Shown in pieces: positions 36,238 to 45,239 of a DNA stretch of 64,000 nucleotides. The stretch is taken from contig CABYCU010000001.1 of assembly GCA_902517565.1 (NCBI GenBank), positions 124,001-188,000 on the forward strand. Reading direction: 5' to 3'. A program made the translations under genes and the position numbers. Position 1 is the stretch's first letter. Every line of letters begins with the position of its first letter. The notes under the pieces are model-generated. The model worked only from the letters and a program-made list of their open reading frames with translations, did not search any database and had not been told where the DNA came from. The stretch comes from an uncultured SAR86 cluster bacterium. GTDB taxonomy: Bacteria; Pseudomonadota; Gammaproteobacteria; Magnimaribacterales; Magnimaribacteraceae.

Positions 36238-37440
36238 TTAATTAGTTACCGCTAGTGATATGAACTCAATTATTTTTTTAGAAATCTTCTTTTTATTTTG
36301 TTTTTCTAAGTATTTCTTTTCTGTTGTAGTAATAAGTGTGACTTCATTGTCATCAGAATCGAAACCTATCTCCTTATTAGATACATCATTAGCAATAATT
36401 AAATCAAGCCCTTTATTTATAAGCTTTTTTTCAGCGTTATCTAGAAGATCATCTGTTTCAGCGGCAAATCCCACTACGTATGGTCTATTAGCAAGTTTGC
36501 TTACTGATTTTAGAATATCCCGATTCTTTTGAAGCTCAAGAGTCAGAGAAGAACTGCTTTCTTCCTTCTTAATTTTTGATTCATTAAAATTTGCAGGGCT
36601 ATAATCTGCTACTGCTGCAGTGCCTATATAAACATCCTTACCTTTAATATGATGCATGACAGCTTCATACATTTCAACGGCAGTTTCTATTGGGATAAAA
36701 TTGCATTTCTCAGGTGGGTCTATATGAACGGGACCACTAATAAGAGTAACTTCTGCTCCTGATTGAATAGCTGCTTCTGCCAAGCTATAGCCCATCTTGC
36801 CTGAGCTTCTGTTTGTGATGTACCTGACAGGATCGATGGGCTCCTGGGTAGGACCTGCTGTAATAAGAATAGATTTTCCTGACATTTCCTCTTGATTAAA
36901 AGATGACGAAAACAATTGTAAAATCTCTAAAGGTTCTAACATACGTCCAAGACCAATATCTCCACAAGCCTGTTCTCCCGACCCAGGGCCAAAAATTTTA
37001 AACTCTTTTGTCTTCAGTTTTTCCAGATTCTCTTGTGTTCTATCGTCCCTCCACATAGTTTGGTTCATGGCTGGAGCTAGCGATACTGGGCCATCAAAAG
37101 CCAGAGTGGTAGTTGAAAGTAAATCATCCCCTCTTCCAGATGATAATTTAGCTATGGTATTAGCTGTTGCTGGAGCTATGAGAATTGCATCAGCCCATTT
37201 AGCCAATTCTATATGGCCCATGGCAGCCTCTGACTCAACATCGAGTAAATCTGTTGAAACTCTATTGCCTGATAATGCTTGCAGAGTTAAAGGGGTAATA
37301 AATTCCTCAGCAGACTTAGTCATAATGACTCTAACAGCGCTTCCTGACTTTTTTAAATGCCTTACAATTTCAGCAGATTTATATGCGGCTATCCCACCCG
37401 TTACACCTAGTAAAATATTTTTATTAACTAAAGATTTCAA
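36238..37440 (-). CDS. coaBC: Phosphopantothenoylcysteine decarboxylase/synthetase
   Basis: Bifunctional coenzyme A biosynthesis enzyme of 400 residues. The N-terminal flavoprotein CoaC has GVTGGIAAYKSAE, His76 in GHIELA, the PAMNQTMW signature (123-130) and Cys159 in EQACGDIG. The C-terminal CoaB starts with ILITAGPTQEPIDPVRYI and contains NRSSGKMGY, ending with KKNRDIL-type lysines for CTP binding. The gene diverges from rpmB over ~100 bases, the usual coaBC/rpmBG neighbourhood. Confidence 0.96.
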   Translation of the reverse strand: MKSLVNKNILLGVTGGIAAYKSAEIVRHLKKSGSAVRVIMTKSAEEFITPLTLQALSGNRVSTDLLDVESEAAMGHIELAKWADAILIAPATANTIAKLSSGRGDDLLSTTTLAFDGPVSLAPAMNQTMWRDDRTQENLEKLKTKEFKIFGPGSGEQACGDIGLGRMLEPLEILQLFSSSFNQEEMSGKSILITAGPTQEPIDPVRYITNRSSGKMGYSLAEAAIQSGAEVTLISGPVHIDPPEKCNFIPIETAVEMYEAVMHHIKGKDVYIGTAAVADYSPANFNESKIKKEESSSSLTLELQKNRDILKSVSKLANRPYVVGFAAETDDLLDNAEKKLINKGLDLIIANDVSNKEIGFDSDDNEVTLITTTEKKYLEKQNKKKISKKIIEFISLAVTN

Positions 37441-37479
37441 TATTCTTCTCTTTTCAAAAGTGATTATAGCGGCTTATTC

Positions 37480-37508
37480 TTGCTTGCTGTCAATGCTTCT
37501 GGTATAAA
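37480..37508 (+). promoter_or_regulatory. Probable promoter of rpmB-rpmG
   Basis: TTGCTT (37480-37485), a 17-base spacer and TATAAA (37503-37508), preceded by TGG, make a plausible extended -10 promoter 34 bases before the rpmB start. The string CTGGTATA is shared with the rpmE2 promoter. Confidence 0.55.
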
Positions 37509-37541
37509 ACGCGGCTCTACCAAGAAATATTTAATAAAGTT

Positions 37542-37778
37542 ATGTCTAAAGTTTGCCAAGTTACCGGAAAAAAGCCACAAGCAGGTAATAATGTATCACA
37601 TGCTAAAAATAGAAATAAAAGAACATTCCAACCAAATCTTCATAAGCATAAGTTTTGGGTAGAATCTGAAAGTAGATACGTTAGCCTTACAGTTTCTGCA
37701 AACGGCATGAGGACAATAGACAAAAATGGTATTGATAAAGTGCTTGCTGATATCAGGTCTAGAGGAGAAAAAATATGA
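37542..37778 (+). CDS. rpmB: Ribosomal protein L28
   Basis: A 78-residue large-subunit protein: [21 protein letters not shown], shortened at the end, then [17 protein letters not shown] and the C-terminal [13 protein letters not shown] match L28 across its length. It overlaps rpmG by 4 bases (ATGA), so L28 and L33 are translated together. Confidence 0.97.
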   Translation: MSKVCQVTGKKPQAGNNVSHAKNRNKRTFQPNLHKHKFWVESESRYVSLTVSANGMRTIDKNGIDKVLADIRSRGEKI

Positions 37779-37930
37779 GAGAAAAAATTAGGTTAGTGTC
37801 TTCAGCTGGAACTGGACACTTTTATACGACAGATAAGAATAAGTCTGCTATGCCAGACAAGATGGAAATCAAGAAATTTGATCCAGTTGTCAGGAAACAC
37901 GTGCTCTACACCGAGGCTAAAATTAAATAA
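37775..37930 (+). CDS. rpmG: Ribosomal protein L33 (51 residues)
   Basis: Reading from ATG 37775 gives a 51-residue protein beginning [20 protein letters not shown] and containing [15 protein letters not shown]. This is L33 of the zinc-free (no Cys pair) type. The start is within the rpmB stop (ATGA). The last 8 bases overlap the convergent ubiH-like gene. Confidence 0.97.
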   Translation: MREKIRLVSSAGTGHFYTTDKNKSAMPDKMEIKKFDPVVRKHVLYTEAKIK

Positions 37931-39098
37931 TACCGGCTGCTTCTTTAATTAATCTCTGCTTAAGATGCTTTGTATTGTTTGCAAAGTCGAAAGCAAAATT
38001 TCTACCAAACTTCGCCCACAGGCTATCTGAACCAAAACCTCTCTTAAAAGCTTCCATAAGAGCAATCATCTTGAAGCTCTCAGGCTCTCTCTTCTTACTG
38101 TAGGATTTAAGCATATCTTCATCATATAAGGCCTTACCACGTCTATTTGCAGCAATAATCAACTCAGATATCTCTTTTACGTCTGAAATGCCTAAATTTA
38201 GTCCTTGGCCAGCTAAAGGATGAATCGTGTGAGCAGAGTCTCCTACTAATATAGTCCTGCTTTTATAAAAAGATTTTGCATGAAGTTGATGTAAGGGAAA
38301 TGATTTAATTTCTTCATTTAAAGAAATTGCACCGAACTTATTCTCTGTTTTTAATCTTAATTCCTTCATTAATAAGTCATTCTCTAACTCTAATATCTTA
38401 TTGCCATATGGCTCATCAGTGGACCAAATAAGGGAGGCTTGGTTTTTTCCTGTAGAAAGAGGCAATAAAGCTATTGGACCTGTGTCAGTAAATATTTGAA
38501 ATGCTGTTCTGTTTAAGGGGTTTTCAGTAGTCACGGATGTGACTATAGCTAATTGTTCATAACTCCATGTTCTGATTGGTATATTCGATAAGTCTCTAGT
38601 TTTTGATAACGAGCCATCGGCACCAATTAAAAGCTCTGAGGAGATACTATGACCCGATTCTGTAATTAACTTTATCTCATTCCGGCCTTGAATAATCTCT
38701 TTTAACTTTGCATCTTCAATTAATTTGATGTCAGGTATTTTCTCTAACTCATTGAATATAGCATCTAGAATAATATTATTATGAACAATGGCTCCTAAAC
38801 TGTTTCTTGAAATTTCGGATGCGTTAAAATGAATGGAAGATGATCCTTCAGCATCCCAAACAAAAATTTCATCAAACTCTTTAGAGTTTTTCTCAATAGT
38901 TTTCCAAATACCGGCTTGTTTTAATGACTCAATTGAAGATAAATTTAGTGAAGTGGTCTTACCCTCAAATGGATTAGATAGTTTTTCAGATGGCTTACCT
39001 CGATCAACTAAACATGTTTTAACTCTTGCCTTGCCTAAAAATAAAGCTGCTAAGGCACCTGAAACACCTCCTCCTACTATTGAGACTTGATAATCCAC
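37923..39098 (-). CDS. ubiH: UbiH-family FAD monooxygenase (ubiquinone synthesis)
   Basis: A 391-residue FAD hydroxylase of the UbiH/UbiF/UbiI group. It has [13 protein letters not shown] (FAD ADP-binding), the [13 protein letters not shown] (DG) motif and [20 protein letters not shown] (GD motif). Which ring carbon it modifies cannot be read with certainty; the pepP-ubiH order supports UbiH (C6 hydroxylation). Start is GTG 39098, directly after the pepP stop. No second hydroxylase gene follows. Confidence 0.85.
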   Translation of the reverse strand: MDYQVSIVGGGVSGALAALFLGKARVKTCLVDRGKPSEKLSNPFEGKTTSLNLSSIESLKQAGIWKTIEKNSKEFDEIFVWDAEGSSSIHFNASEISRNSLGAIVHNNIILDAIFNELEKIPDIKLIEDAKLKEIIQGRNEIKLITESGHSISSELLIGADGSLSKTRDLSNIPIRTWSYEQLAIVTSVTTENPLNRTAFQIFTDTGPIALLPLSTGKNQASLIWSTDEPYGNKILELENDLLMKELRLKTENKFGAISLNEEIKSFPLHQLHAKSFYKSRTILVGDSAHTIHPLAGQGLNLGISDVKEISELIIAANRRGKALYDEDMLKSYSKKREPESFKMIALMEAFKRGFGSDSLWAKFGRNFAFDFANNTKHLKQRLIKEAAGII

Positions 39099-40400
39099 TT
39101 AACCTTGAACGGTATTTTCTACTTCTTCTATAGTTCTAGGAATATCTGGAGTGAGTATCTCAAAACCTGAATCGGTAACAACAATGTTATCCTCAATTCT
39201 CACACCTATTCCCTTCCACCTATCGTCTATATCTTCAAGATTATCCGATATATAAATACCTGGCTCTATTGTCATGACCATGCCGGATTCTAGCTCTCTC
39301 CAATCTCCGTCTTTTTTATATCCTCCAACATCATGAACATCCATTCCAAGCCAATGACCAATTCTATGCATATAAAATTTTGAATATTTACCTTTTTCGA
39401 TGTTCTCTTCTTTTGAACCTTCCAATAAACCAATTGATAATAAACCTTCAACAATTACTTCAACAGACTTTTCATGCATCAAATTCCATTTATTACCGGG
39501 TTGTGCTTCTTCCATAGACTGTTTATGTGCTTCTAATACGATTGAATATATTTCTTTTTGTTCGGGAGAGAATTTTCCATTCACCGGAAAGGTTCTTGTA
39601 ACATCAGATGCGTAGTACTGATATTCACACCCTGCATCAACAAGTACCAGATCGCCATCACTTAACTCGGCATTATTTTCTACATAGTGGAGTATGCAAG
39701 AATTATTACCTCCACCAACGATTGAATTATATGCGGGTGATCTTGCTCCATTCTTATTAAAAGCATATAAATATTCTGCTTCTAATTGATACTCAAACAT
39801 GCCAGGACTAACTGCTTGCATTGCCCTTATATGAGCTTCAGTAGTTATGTTTGCAGCTGTCTTCATTATCTCCATCTCATGATCTTCTTTAATTAGCCTC
39901 ATCTCATGTAAGATAAAATCTAAGGAAAGAAGATTTTGAGGAGGCTCAGCGCCCGCCCTTGTATTTTTTCTTATTTCTTCAATCCAATGTGTAATTTTAA
40001 GATCTACATTGGAAGGAGCGCTCATAGAAAAATATATATTTTTTATTCCTTCAAGAAGGTTGGGCATCATCTGATCAAGTGAGTTGATACCGTAAGACAA
40101 ATCTGCACCGTATTCATCTACAGCGCCTTTTTGGCCGGTCCTTAAACCATCCCATTGCTCCCTAAGAGGATCTCTGTCTCGGCAAAAAATGATGAATTTG
40201 TCTTTTTCTGATGGCCTTATCAGAAGAAGTGATTCAGGCTCTTCATATCCAGATAAGTAATAGAAATTACTATCCTGCCTATAAGCATAATCAGTATCAG
40301 AGATTCTGGTTTTTACTGACGCCGAAGAAACAATAATTGCAGAATCTTCTAAAACTTTACTTGCTAACTGAGACCTTCTTTTAGAATAATTATTTTCCAT
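39099..40400 (-). CDS. pepP: Xaa-Pro aminopeptidase P
   Basis: A 433-residue metallopeptidase that removes the N-terminal residue before proline. The pita-bread metal ligands are all present: VLVDAGCEY, YASDVTRTF, HRIGHWLGMDVHD, TIEPGIY and GVRIEDNI. The frame is open to 40439, but ATG 40400 (MENNYSKRRSQL) fits the family's start, and the extra 13 residues are hydrophobic and not conserved. Directly upstream of ubiH, as in E. coli (ygfB-pepP-ubiH). Confidence 0.93.
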   Translation of the reverse strand: MENNYSKRRSQLASKVLEDSAIIVSSASVKTRISDTDYAYRQDSNFYYLSGYEEPESLLLIRPSEKDKFIIFCRDRDPLREQWDGLRTGQKGAVDEYGADLSYGINSLDQMMPNLLEGIKNIYFSMSAPSNVDLKITHWIEEIRKNTRAGAEPPQNLLSLDFILHEMRLIKEDHEMEIMKTAANITTEAHIRAMQAVSPGMFEYQLEAEYLYAFNKNGARSPAYNSIVGGGNNSCILHYVENNAELSDGDLVLVDAGCEYQYYASDVTRTFPVNGKFSPEQKEIYSIVLEAHKQSMEEAQPGNKWNLMHEKSVEVIVEGLLSIGLLEGSKEENIEKGKYSKFYMHRIGHWLGMDVHDVGGYKKDGDWRELESGMVMTIEPGIYISDNLEDIDDRWKGIGVRIEDNIVVTDSGFEILTPDIPRTIEEVENTVQG

Positions 40401-40481
40401 AGTGATAATGATTAATATAAGTGTCTTATGAAGAAACATGGTAGCAAGAAATTACGTTCAAAGTTAAACTTAAACTAGCAA

Positions 40482-40676
40482 ATGACTGAAAATAAGTTTG
40501 AAAATTTGGAAAAAGAAGTTAACGAGCTTATTAAGCTCAGTCAGCAGCTTAAAGAGGTGAATGATCACCTTGCCAAAAAAAACGTAAAGTTAGCAAAAGA
40601 TAACAATGAACTATCTAAGAATCTTGATGTAGCTAAAAAGGGAATCTCTAAGATAATCAAATCTTATAAAAAATGA
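40482..40676 (+). CDS. Small coiled-coil protein (TIGR02449-like), upstream of zapA
   Basis: A 64-residue protein that is one long heptad-repeat helix (FENLEKEVNELIKLSQQLKE, LAKKNVKLAKDNNEL). Small coiled-coil proteins of this kind (TIGR02449) commonly precede zapA in gammaproteobacteria and may bind the division apparatus; this is inferred from position. It overlaps zapA by 4 bases. Confidence 0.75.
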   Translation: MTENKFENLEKEVNELIKLSQQLKEVNDHLAKKNVKLAKDNNELSKNLDVAKKGISKIIKSYKK

Positions 40677-40975
40677 TGAGTAAAGAATCAACTACAGTAA
40701 AGATATTAGGAGTAAGTTATAAAATATCCTGTCCAGAAGAAGAATCCGAACAATTGAAAAAGGCTGCAATATTTTTAGACGGAAAACTTAATGAGGTCAA
40801 AAAAGCTTCAGGACTAGACGAAAAAAGGGCTGCTATTATTACGGCACTTAATATAACTAATGAATATCTAAAAAACTTATCGAATGTCAGCGATGATACT
40901 GCCGTAAATGAAGACCTAGAGAACCTCACTTTAGAAGTTAAAAAGCAACTTAAAAGTTTATCTTTTAAAGCTTAA
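40673..40975 (+). CDS. zapA: Cell division protein ZapA
   Basis: A 100-residue protein that bundles FtsZ filaments at midcell. The N-terminal VKILGVSYKISCPEEESEQL and LDGKLNEVKKASG match ZapA; the second half is a coiled coil. Start may be ATG 40673 or 40676 (two consecutive Met codons). It lies upstream of 6S RNA and fau, a strongly conserved arrangement. Confidence 0.93.
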   Translation: MMSKESTTVKILGVSYKISCPEEESEQLKKAAIFLDGKLNEVKKASGLDEKRAAIITALNITNEYLKNLSNVSDDTAVNEDLENLTLEVKKQLKSLSFKA

Positions 40976-40984
40976 TAAGTAGGT

Positions 40985-40990
40985 TATAAT
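40985..40990 (+). promoter_or_regulatory. -10 element of the 6S RNA promoter
   Basis: A perfect TATAAT at 40985-40990 lies 7-8 bases before the predicted 5' end of the 6S RNA. No good -35 hexamer is visible in the preceding zapA 3' end. Confidence 0.6.
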
Positions 40991-40995
40991 TTTTC

Positions 40996-41178
40996 TAGTT
41001 TCCTGGTTTATTCGATAGTTATTACTACTCTCGAGCCGATAAAAAAATAATAGGAGATTCTGAAAAGTCGTTGTTGTGCACACCCAATTACTGGGAAGCC
41101 TGATAGATTGACGGGATCACCGCCTTGAACTTCACGGTTCAGGGCAGTAATAAACAACGGTAATCCGGGAAACGCCAT
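40996..41178 (+). ncRNA. ssrS: 6S RNA (RNA polymerase regulator)
   Basis: About 183 bases between zapA and fau, the site of ssrS in gammaproteobacteria. The 5' end GTTTCCTGG (40998-41006) pairs with CCGGGAAAC (41165-41173) to close the molecule. Internal segments match E. coli 6S RNA: CTCGAGCCGAT (41030-41040) on the 5' side and CGCCTTGAACTTCACGGTTC (41120-41139), a hairpin also found in the E. coli RNA. 6S RNA mimics an open promoter, binds sigma-70 holoenzyme and is used as template for short pRNAs. The 3' end is not sharply defined; it may be processed from a transcript shared with fau, whose ATG is 41181. Confidence 0.88.
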
Positions 41179-41180
41179 CT

Positions 41181-41747
41181 ATGAGTAATAAATCGAAGCT
41201 CAGAACAAAATACTTACAAATAAGACAAAGCTTAACTGCAGAAGAGCTTCTAGTAGCAGAGAAAAATATACTTTCTATAGTTGAATCAAATCTTTCTATA
41301 TTTCAAAATAAAAGGGTTTCCTGTTACTGGTCAATAGGTAGAGAAATGCCAACTCATAATTTAATAGATTTAATTTCACGAACAGGATCTGAATTATATC
41401 TACCAAAAATAGTTGCAGGATCTAGAGAGATGAAATTCAGCAAATTAGAAGATAAAAGTAAATTAACAAAAAATCGTTTTGGCATTTTGGAGACTGGTAG
41501 AACTAAAGAAATTAGTCCTGAAGATCTAGATCTAATTCTATTGCCTTGTATTTGCTTCGATAAAAAAGGGTATAGAATCGGTATGGGTAAGGGTTATTAT
41601 GATTATTCGTTAAGAAATATAAATATGGTTAGTACTAAACTAATCTTGGTAGCTTACGATTTTCAAAAAATTGAGAATTGTTTTCCAGAAAATCACGATG
41701 TAATGGCTGAAAGTTGTCTAACTGATTCGGAATTTTATAAATTCTAA
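41181..41747 (+). CDS. fau: 5-formyltetrahydrofolate cyclo-ligase
   Basis: A 188-residue enzyme (YgfA) that converts 5-formyl-THF to 5,10-methenyl-THF with ATP. The motif YWSIGREMPTHNLI and the C-terminal RIGMGKGYYDYSL, followed by VAYDFQ and HDVMAESCLTD, are the family signature. It begins just after 6S RNA and is probably co-transcribed with it, as in E. coli. Confidence 0.94.
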   Translation: MSNKSKLRTKYLQIRQSLTAEELLVAEKNILSIVESNLSIFQNKRVSCYWSIGREMPTHNLIDLISRTGSELYLPKIVAGSREMKFSKLEDKSKLTKNRFGILETGRTKEISPEDLDLILLPCICFDKKGYRIGMGKGYYDYSLRNINMVSTKLILVAYDFQKIENCFPENHDVMAESCLTDSEFYKF

Positions 41748-41751
41748 GTTC

Positions 41752-43284
41752 TTATTTTAAAAAAGCCTTATATGCTGAATTTTGTGTCTCATCCCAAAAC
41801 CTAAATCCTGTATTGCTCAAATATTTAAGAAGTTTAGGGTAATCTTTTTCTTTGGATTGAAAACCGACAAGAACTCTCCCATAGGCAGAACCCTGATTTC
41901 TATAATGAAATAATGTTATGTTAAATGTATCACTTAATTTATCTAAAAAATCTACTAATGCACCTGGCCTCTCAGGAAATTCTACCCTGAAAATATATTC
42001 CCCTCTTTCAACAACTGCTTGTGGTGCCCTACCCCCAACCATATGTTTAATATGAAGTTTAGCAACCTCATTTTCAGAAAGATCTTTAGGAGAAAAACCT
42101 TTAGCTTTTAAGTGTTTAAGTAACTTAAGCTTCCCTTCTTTTTCATTAAATCTACAAGCTACAAAAATATTAGCCTCTTCACTTTCTTCAGCTCTATAAT
42201 TAAATTCAGAAATACTTCTTTTGCCTAAAAAATTACAGAATCTTCTAAAGCTACCCTTCTCTTCTGGTATCTTTACACTTAAAAGGGCTTCTTTACTCTC
42301 ACCTAGTTGAACTCTTTCAACAATATGGCCCAATCTATCAAAATTTAGGTTAGCTCCTGAATTAATTGCCACCAATTTCTTGTTCTTCAAACCTCGAGAC
42401 TTACTATATTTCTTGAGGCCGGCTAAAGCTAGAGCGCCTGCTGGTTCAGGAATAGTGCGTGTTTCTTGAAATGTATCTTGAACTGCGGCGCACATTTCGT
42501 CTACAGACACTGTTACAACTCCATCAACCCACTCTTTTATCAAAGAAAAGGTTTCCTTACCAATCTGTTTTACCGCCACTCCATCGGCAAACAACCCCAC
42601 CTCTGATAGTGACAATCTTTTATTATTATCTAGAGCTAACTTAAGACAAGCAGCATCATCTGGTTCAACGCCGATAATCTTCGTTTTAGGGCTCAAAGCT
42701 TTGACATAAGTGCCTAAGCCTGCAAGCAAACCACCTCCTCCAACGGGAACAAAAATTGCATCAATTCCGGTATTTATTTGCTCAATTAACTCTTTTCCTA
42801 CTGTTCCTTGGCCCGCTATGACATATTTATCATCATAAGGGTGTATAAAGGTATAACCTTCTTTTTTTGCCAGTTTGTTTGCATATTTATACGCTTCATC
42901 GAAATTATCGCCATGTAAGATTACTTTCCCACCATAATTCTTTACAGAATTAACTTTTATGGAAGGTGTGGTGAGAGGCATGACTATATAAGCCTTTAAA
43001 CCAAGGCTTTTAGCTCCAAAAGCAACTCCTTGGGCATGATTTCCAGCAGAAGCAGCAATAAATGGTCCTATAAGTCCCTTTTTCTTCAATTTAGACAATT
43101 TATTATAGGCCCCTCTGATTTTAAAAGAGAAAACTGGCTGTAAATCTTCTCTTTTGAGGAAAATTTCATTTTTTAGTGTTTTCGAGAGCTGATTTGCCTT
43201 TGTAACAGGGGTTATTTGAGCAACGTCATAAACGTCTGAAGACTCAATTAGGCTTATATATTTCTTAATTTTTAAAGAATTCAT
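41752..43284 (-). CDS. ilvA: Threonine deaminase (biosynthetic)
   Basis: A 510-residue PLP enzyme making 2-oxobutyrate for isoleucine synthesis. PLP Lys55 is in FSFKIRGAYNKL, the phosphate loop is VPVGGGGLLAGLG, and SAGNHAQGVAFGAK is present. Residues ~330-510 form the two ACT-like regulatory repeats (GSFRRFCNF and FPERPGALVDFLD), so isoleucine feedback control is expected. It ends 4 bases after convergent fau and diverges from rpiA, as in E. coli relatives. No attenuator or leader peptide is seen upstream. Confidence 0.95.
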   Translation of the reverse strand: MNSLKIKKYISLIESSDVYDVAQITPVTKANQLSKTLKNEIFLKREDLQPVFSFKIRGAYNKLSKLKKKGLIGPFIAASAGNHAQGVAFGAKSLGLKAYIVMPLTTPSIKVNSVKNYGGKVILHGDNFDEAYKYANKLAKKEGYTFIHPYDDKYVIAGQGTVGKELIEQINTGIDAIFVPVGGGGLLAGLGTYVKALSPKTKIIGVEPDDAACLKLALDNNKRLSLSEVGLFADGVAVKQIGKETFSLIKEWVDGVVTVSVDEMCAAVQDTFQETRTIPEPAGALALAGLKKYSKSRGLKNKKLVAINSGANLNFDRLGHIVERVQLGESKEALLSVKIPEEKGSFRRFCNFLGKRSISEFNYRAEESEEANIFVACRFNEKEGKLKLLKHLKAKGFSPKDLSENEVAKLHIKHMVGGRAPQAVVERGEYIFRVEFPERPGALVDFLDKLSDTFNITLFHYRNQGSAYGRVLVGFQSKEKDYPKLLKYLSNTGFRFWDETQNSAYKAFLK

Positions 43285-43362
43285 TAATTCTGCTCAACCA
43301 ACATCAGTAAAAGCGGGCTATTATACTTACTGAGTGATAATATTCATTAAATCTAAAGTAAC

Positions 43363-44028
43363 ATGAACCAAGACTTAAAAAAGCAAAATTCTGCTAAGGA
43401 AGCATTTAATTTAATTAGACCTGACCTTCAAAAAGATAGTGTTATAGGTATCGGCACTGGTTCAACTACTAATTTTTTCATCGAAGAGCTTAATAAAGCC
43501 AATATCCATATTAAGGGAGTGGTTTGTAGTTCTAATGCTTCTGAAAAACTAATAATTAATTCTTATGAGAAATTTTCTTTGAACGATGTCCACTCTATAG
43601 ATTTTTATATAGACGGTGCAGATGAATTTAATGATAGGAGAGAGTTAATAAAGGGTGGCGGGGGAGCATTAACTAGAGAAAAAATTCTAGCTTACTCATC
43701 TGACAAATTTATATGCATTGTAGACGAAACAAAACATACGAATCTTCTTGGTAAATTTCCTCTTCCAATTGAAGTTATAGAGCTTGCAAGGAGTGCGATC
43801 TCCAGAACAATTATGAAGATGGGAGGAAAACCTATCTATAGGAGTGGATTTATAACGGACAATGGTAACCAAATAATAGATATTCACAATCTACCAATTG
43901 AGATTCCTTATGAATTGGAAGAGAAAATAAATAATCTACCAGGTGTGGTTGAGAATGGCATATTCGCGAATAGAAGAGCTGATATTATTATTTGCGCATC
44001 AGGATCTTCAATTGAAATAATACAGTAA
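43363..44028 (+). CDS. rpiA: Ribose-5-phosphate isomerase A
   Basis: A 221-residue enzyme interconverting ribose-5-phosphate and ribulose-5-phosphate. IGIGTGSTTNFFIEEL, FYIDGADEFN and KGGGGALTREKI carry the substrate and catalytic residues (Asp81/84-type, Lys94-type, Glu103-type). Its place beside ilvA and fau follows the gammaproteobacterial pattern; serA, often next door, is absent. Confidence 0.95.
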   Translation: MNQDLKKQNSAKEAFNLIRPDLQKDSVIGIGTGSTTNFFIEELNKANIHIKGVVCSSNASEKLIINSYEKFSLNDVHSIDFYIDGADEFNDRRELIKGGGGALTREKILAYSSDKFICIVDETKHTNLLGKFPLPIEVIELARSAISRTIMKMGGKPIYRSGFITDNGNQIIDIHNLPIEIPYELEEKINNLPGVVENGIFANRRADIIICASGSSIEIIQ

Positions 44029-44047
44029 TTTCAACGTTTTTATTAAT

Positions 44048-44061
44048 AGTAAGTACTTACT
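44048..44061. other. Perfect 14-base palindrome between rpiA and the peroxidase gene
   Basis: AGTAAGTACTTACT is self-complementary and lies between the two convergent stops. It has no loop and only a short T-run, so it is a poor intrinsic terminator; a weak bidirectional terminator or protein site are both possible. Confidence 0.35.
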
Positions 44062-44065
44062 TTTA

Positions 44066-44590
44066 TTAGAGAAGTTTAGCTATTTGTGCTTTAAGTTCTT
44101 CGCTATCGGGCTCTACGCTTGTATCAAAACTGAGTACTTCGCCTTCTTTAGAAATAAGGTATTTATGAAAATTCCAACCAGGCTTTTGTCCGGATATTTT
44201 CGTCAAAGTTTTGTAAAAAGAATTAGCTGCACTCCCCCTGACCGGAGTAGTGGCAAACATCGGAAAAGTTACACCATATTCAGTACTACAAAATTCTTTA
44301 ACCTTAGATTCATCATTGTATTCTTGATACATGAAATCTCTAGATGGAAAACCTAAAATAACAAATTCATCTTGTTTGTATTCTGAATACAAGTCTTGTA
44401 AAGCTTCGTATTGATAAACAAAGCCACATCTACTTGCTACATTTACGGCGAGCACAACTTTGTTTTCGTATTTGCAGAGGTTTATATTTTCAGACGAATC
44501 TAAAACTCGAAAATCATGATCTAAAACTTTCGGGCATGAGTAAGAATAAGAACCTAAAACAAAAGATAGTGTGACTAATAATTTTTTCAT
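44066..44590 (-). CDS. Exported glutathione peroxidase-like protein
   Basis: A 174-residue thiol peroxidase of the Gpx family with a signal peptide (residues 1-~18). The peroxidatic Cys55 is in NVASRCGF. A second Cys in EFCSTEYGVTFPMF can act as the resolving cysteine, so the enzyme may use thioredoxin-like donors. WNFHKYLI supplies the conserved Trp and Asn. The usual catalytic Gln (FPCNQF) is replaced: here FPSRDF, with Asp85. It starts 3 bases after the L,D-transpeptidase stop, suggesting periplasmic co-expression. Confidence 0.87.
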   Translation of the reverse strand: MKKLLVTLSFVLGSYSYSCPKVLDHDFRVLDSSENINLCKYENKVVLAVNVASRCGFVYQYEALQDLYSEYKQDEFVILGFPSRDFMYQEYNDESKVKEFCSTEYGVTFPMFATTPVRGSAANSFYKTLTKISGQKPGWNFHKYLISKEGEVLSFDTSVEPDSEELKAQIAKLL

Positions 44591-44593
44591 AAT

Positions 44594-45220
44594 TCAAAAA
44601 ATCCAGACTTGGGCTTTTTCATTAACTAAATCAAAAAGCTCTATTACATCTCTATTATACATCCTTATGCAGCCATCTGAAGCAGGTTTACCTATAAGAC
44701 CTTCTTCAGCTGTCCCGTGAATGTATATAAACCTTTTACGAGAATCTATGCCTTTCCCTTTATTTTTTCCTATTTCTAGGCCATCTAACCATAGAATCCT
44801 TGACGTAACGTGATCAAAATCAGTATCTATTGGTTCTTTTATAACGTCTGCAATAGCTCCGTTCCATACTCTCCCTTTTAAAATAGCATTTTCTGGCAGA
44901 TTACCACCTATTTTCTTGTATATTTCATGCTTCCCTAAGGGCGTCTTATAGCTATTTTCTTTACTTCCTGTGCCGTAACTAGATGAAGATATAGTATATA
45001 TCTTCTGAATTGACCCTTTTTTTAAATATATCAGACTCTGATTTTCAATATCTACATACAATAGATTTTCGGCGGCTATAAAATTTGGATCTATAGCATT
45101 TAATGTATCTATGTAATTGTTTTTATTCATATTATTAACTTCCAATAAAGAGGTACATGAAGATAGAAAGAAGATAATTAATGATGATTTTAAGAGAATA
45201 AAATATTTATTATGTGACAT
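44594..45220 (-). CDS. L,D-transpeptidase lipoprotein (YkuD domain)
   Basis: A 208-residue protein. The N-terminus ends in the lipobox LSSC (19-22), so it is probably lipid-anchored. The C-terminal YkuD domain has IHGTAEEGLIGKPASDGCIR, with the catalytic His and Cys of the HGT...SDGCIRM pattern. These enzymes cross-link peptidoglycan (3-3) or attach proteins to it. It lies downstream of lnt, which would finish its own lipid modification. Confidence 0.87.
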   Translation of the reverse strand: MSHNKYFILLKSSLIIFFLSSCTSLLEVNNMNKNNYIDTLNAIDPNFIAAENLLYVDIENQSLIYLKKGSIQKIYTISSSSYGTGSKENSYKTPLGKHEIYKKIGGNLPENAILKGRVWNGAIADVIKEPIDTDFDHVTSRILWLDGLEIGKNKGKGIDSRKRFIYIHGTAEEGLIGKPASDGCIRMYNRDVIELFDLVNEKAQVWIF

Positions 45221-45239
45221 ATGTTCTTTTTTATATATA

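Noticed and set aside
37067-37507. 146-residue open frame antisense to coaBC
   Set aside because: It lies opposite a confidently assigned gene and its composition mirrors that gene's codon pattern. No homology or start signal.
43285-43362. Attenuator or leader peptide before ilvA
   Set aside because: No run of Ile/Val/Leu codons or terminator-antiterminator pair is visible in the 78-base spacer.
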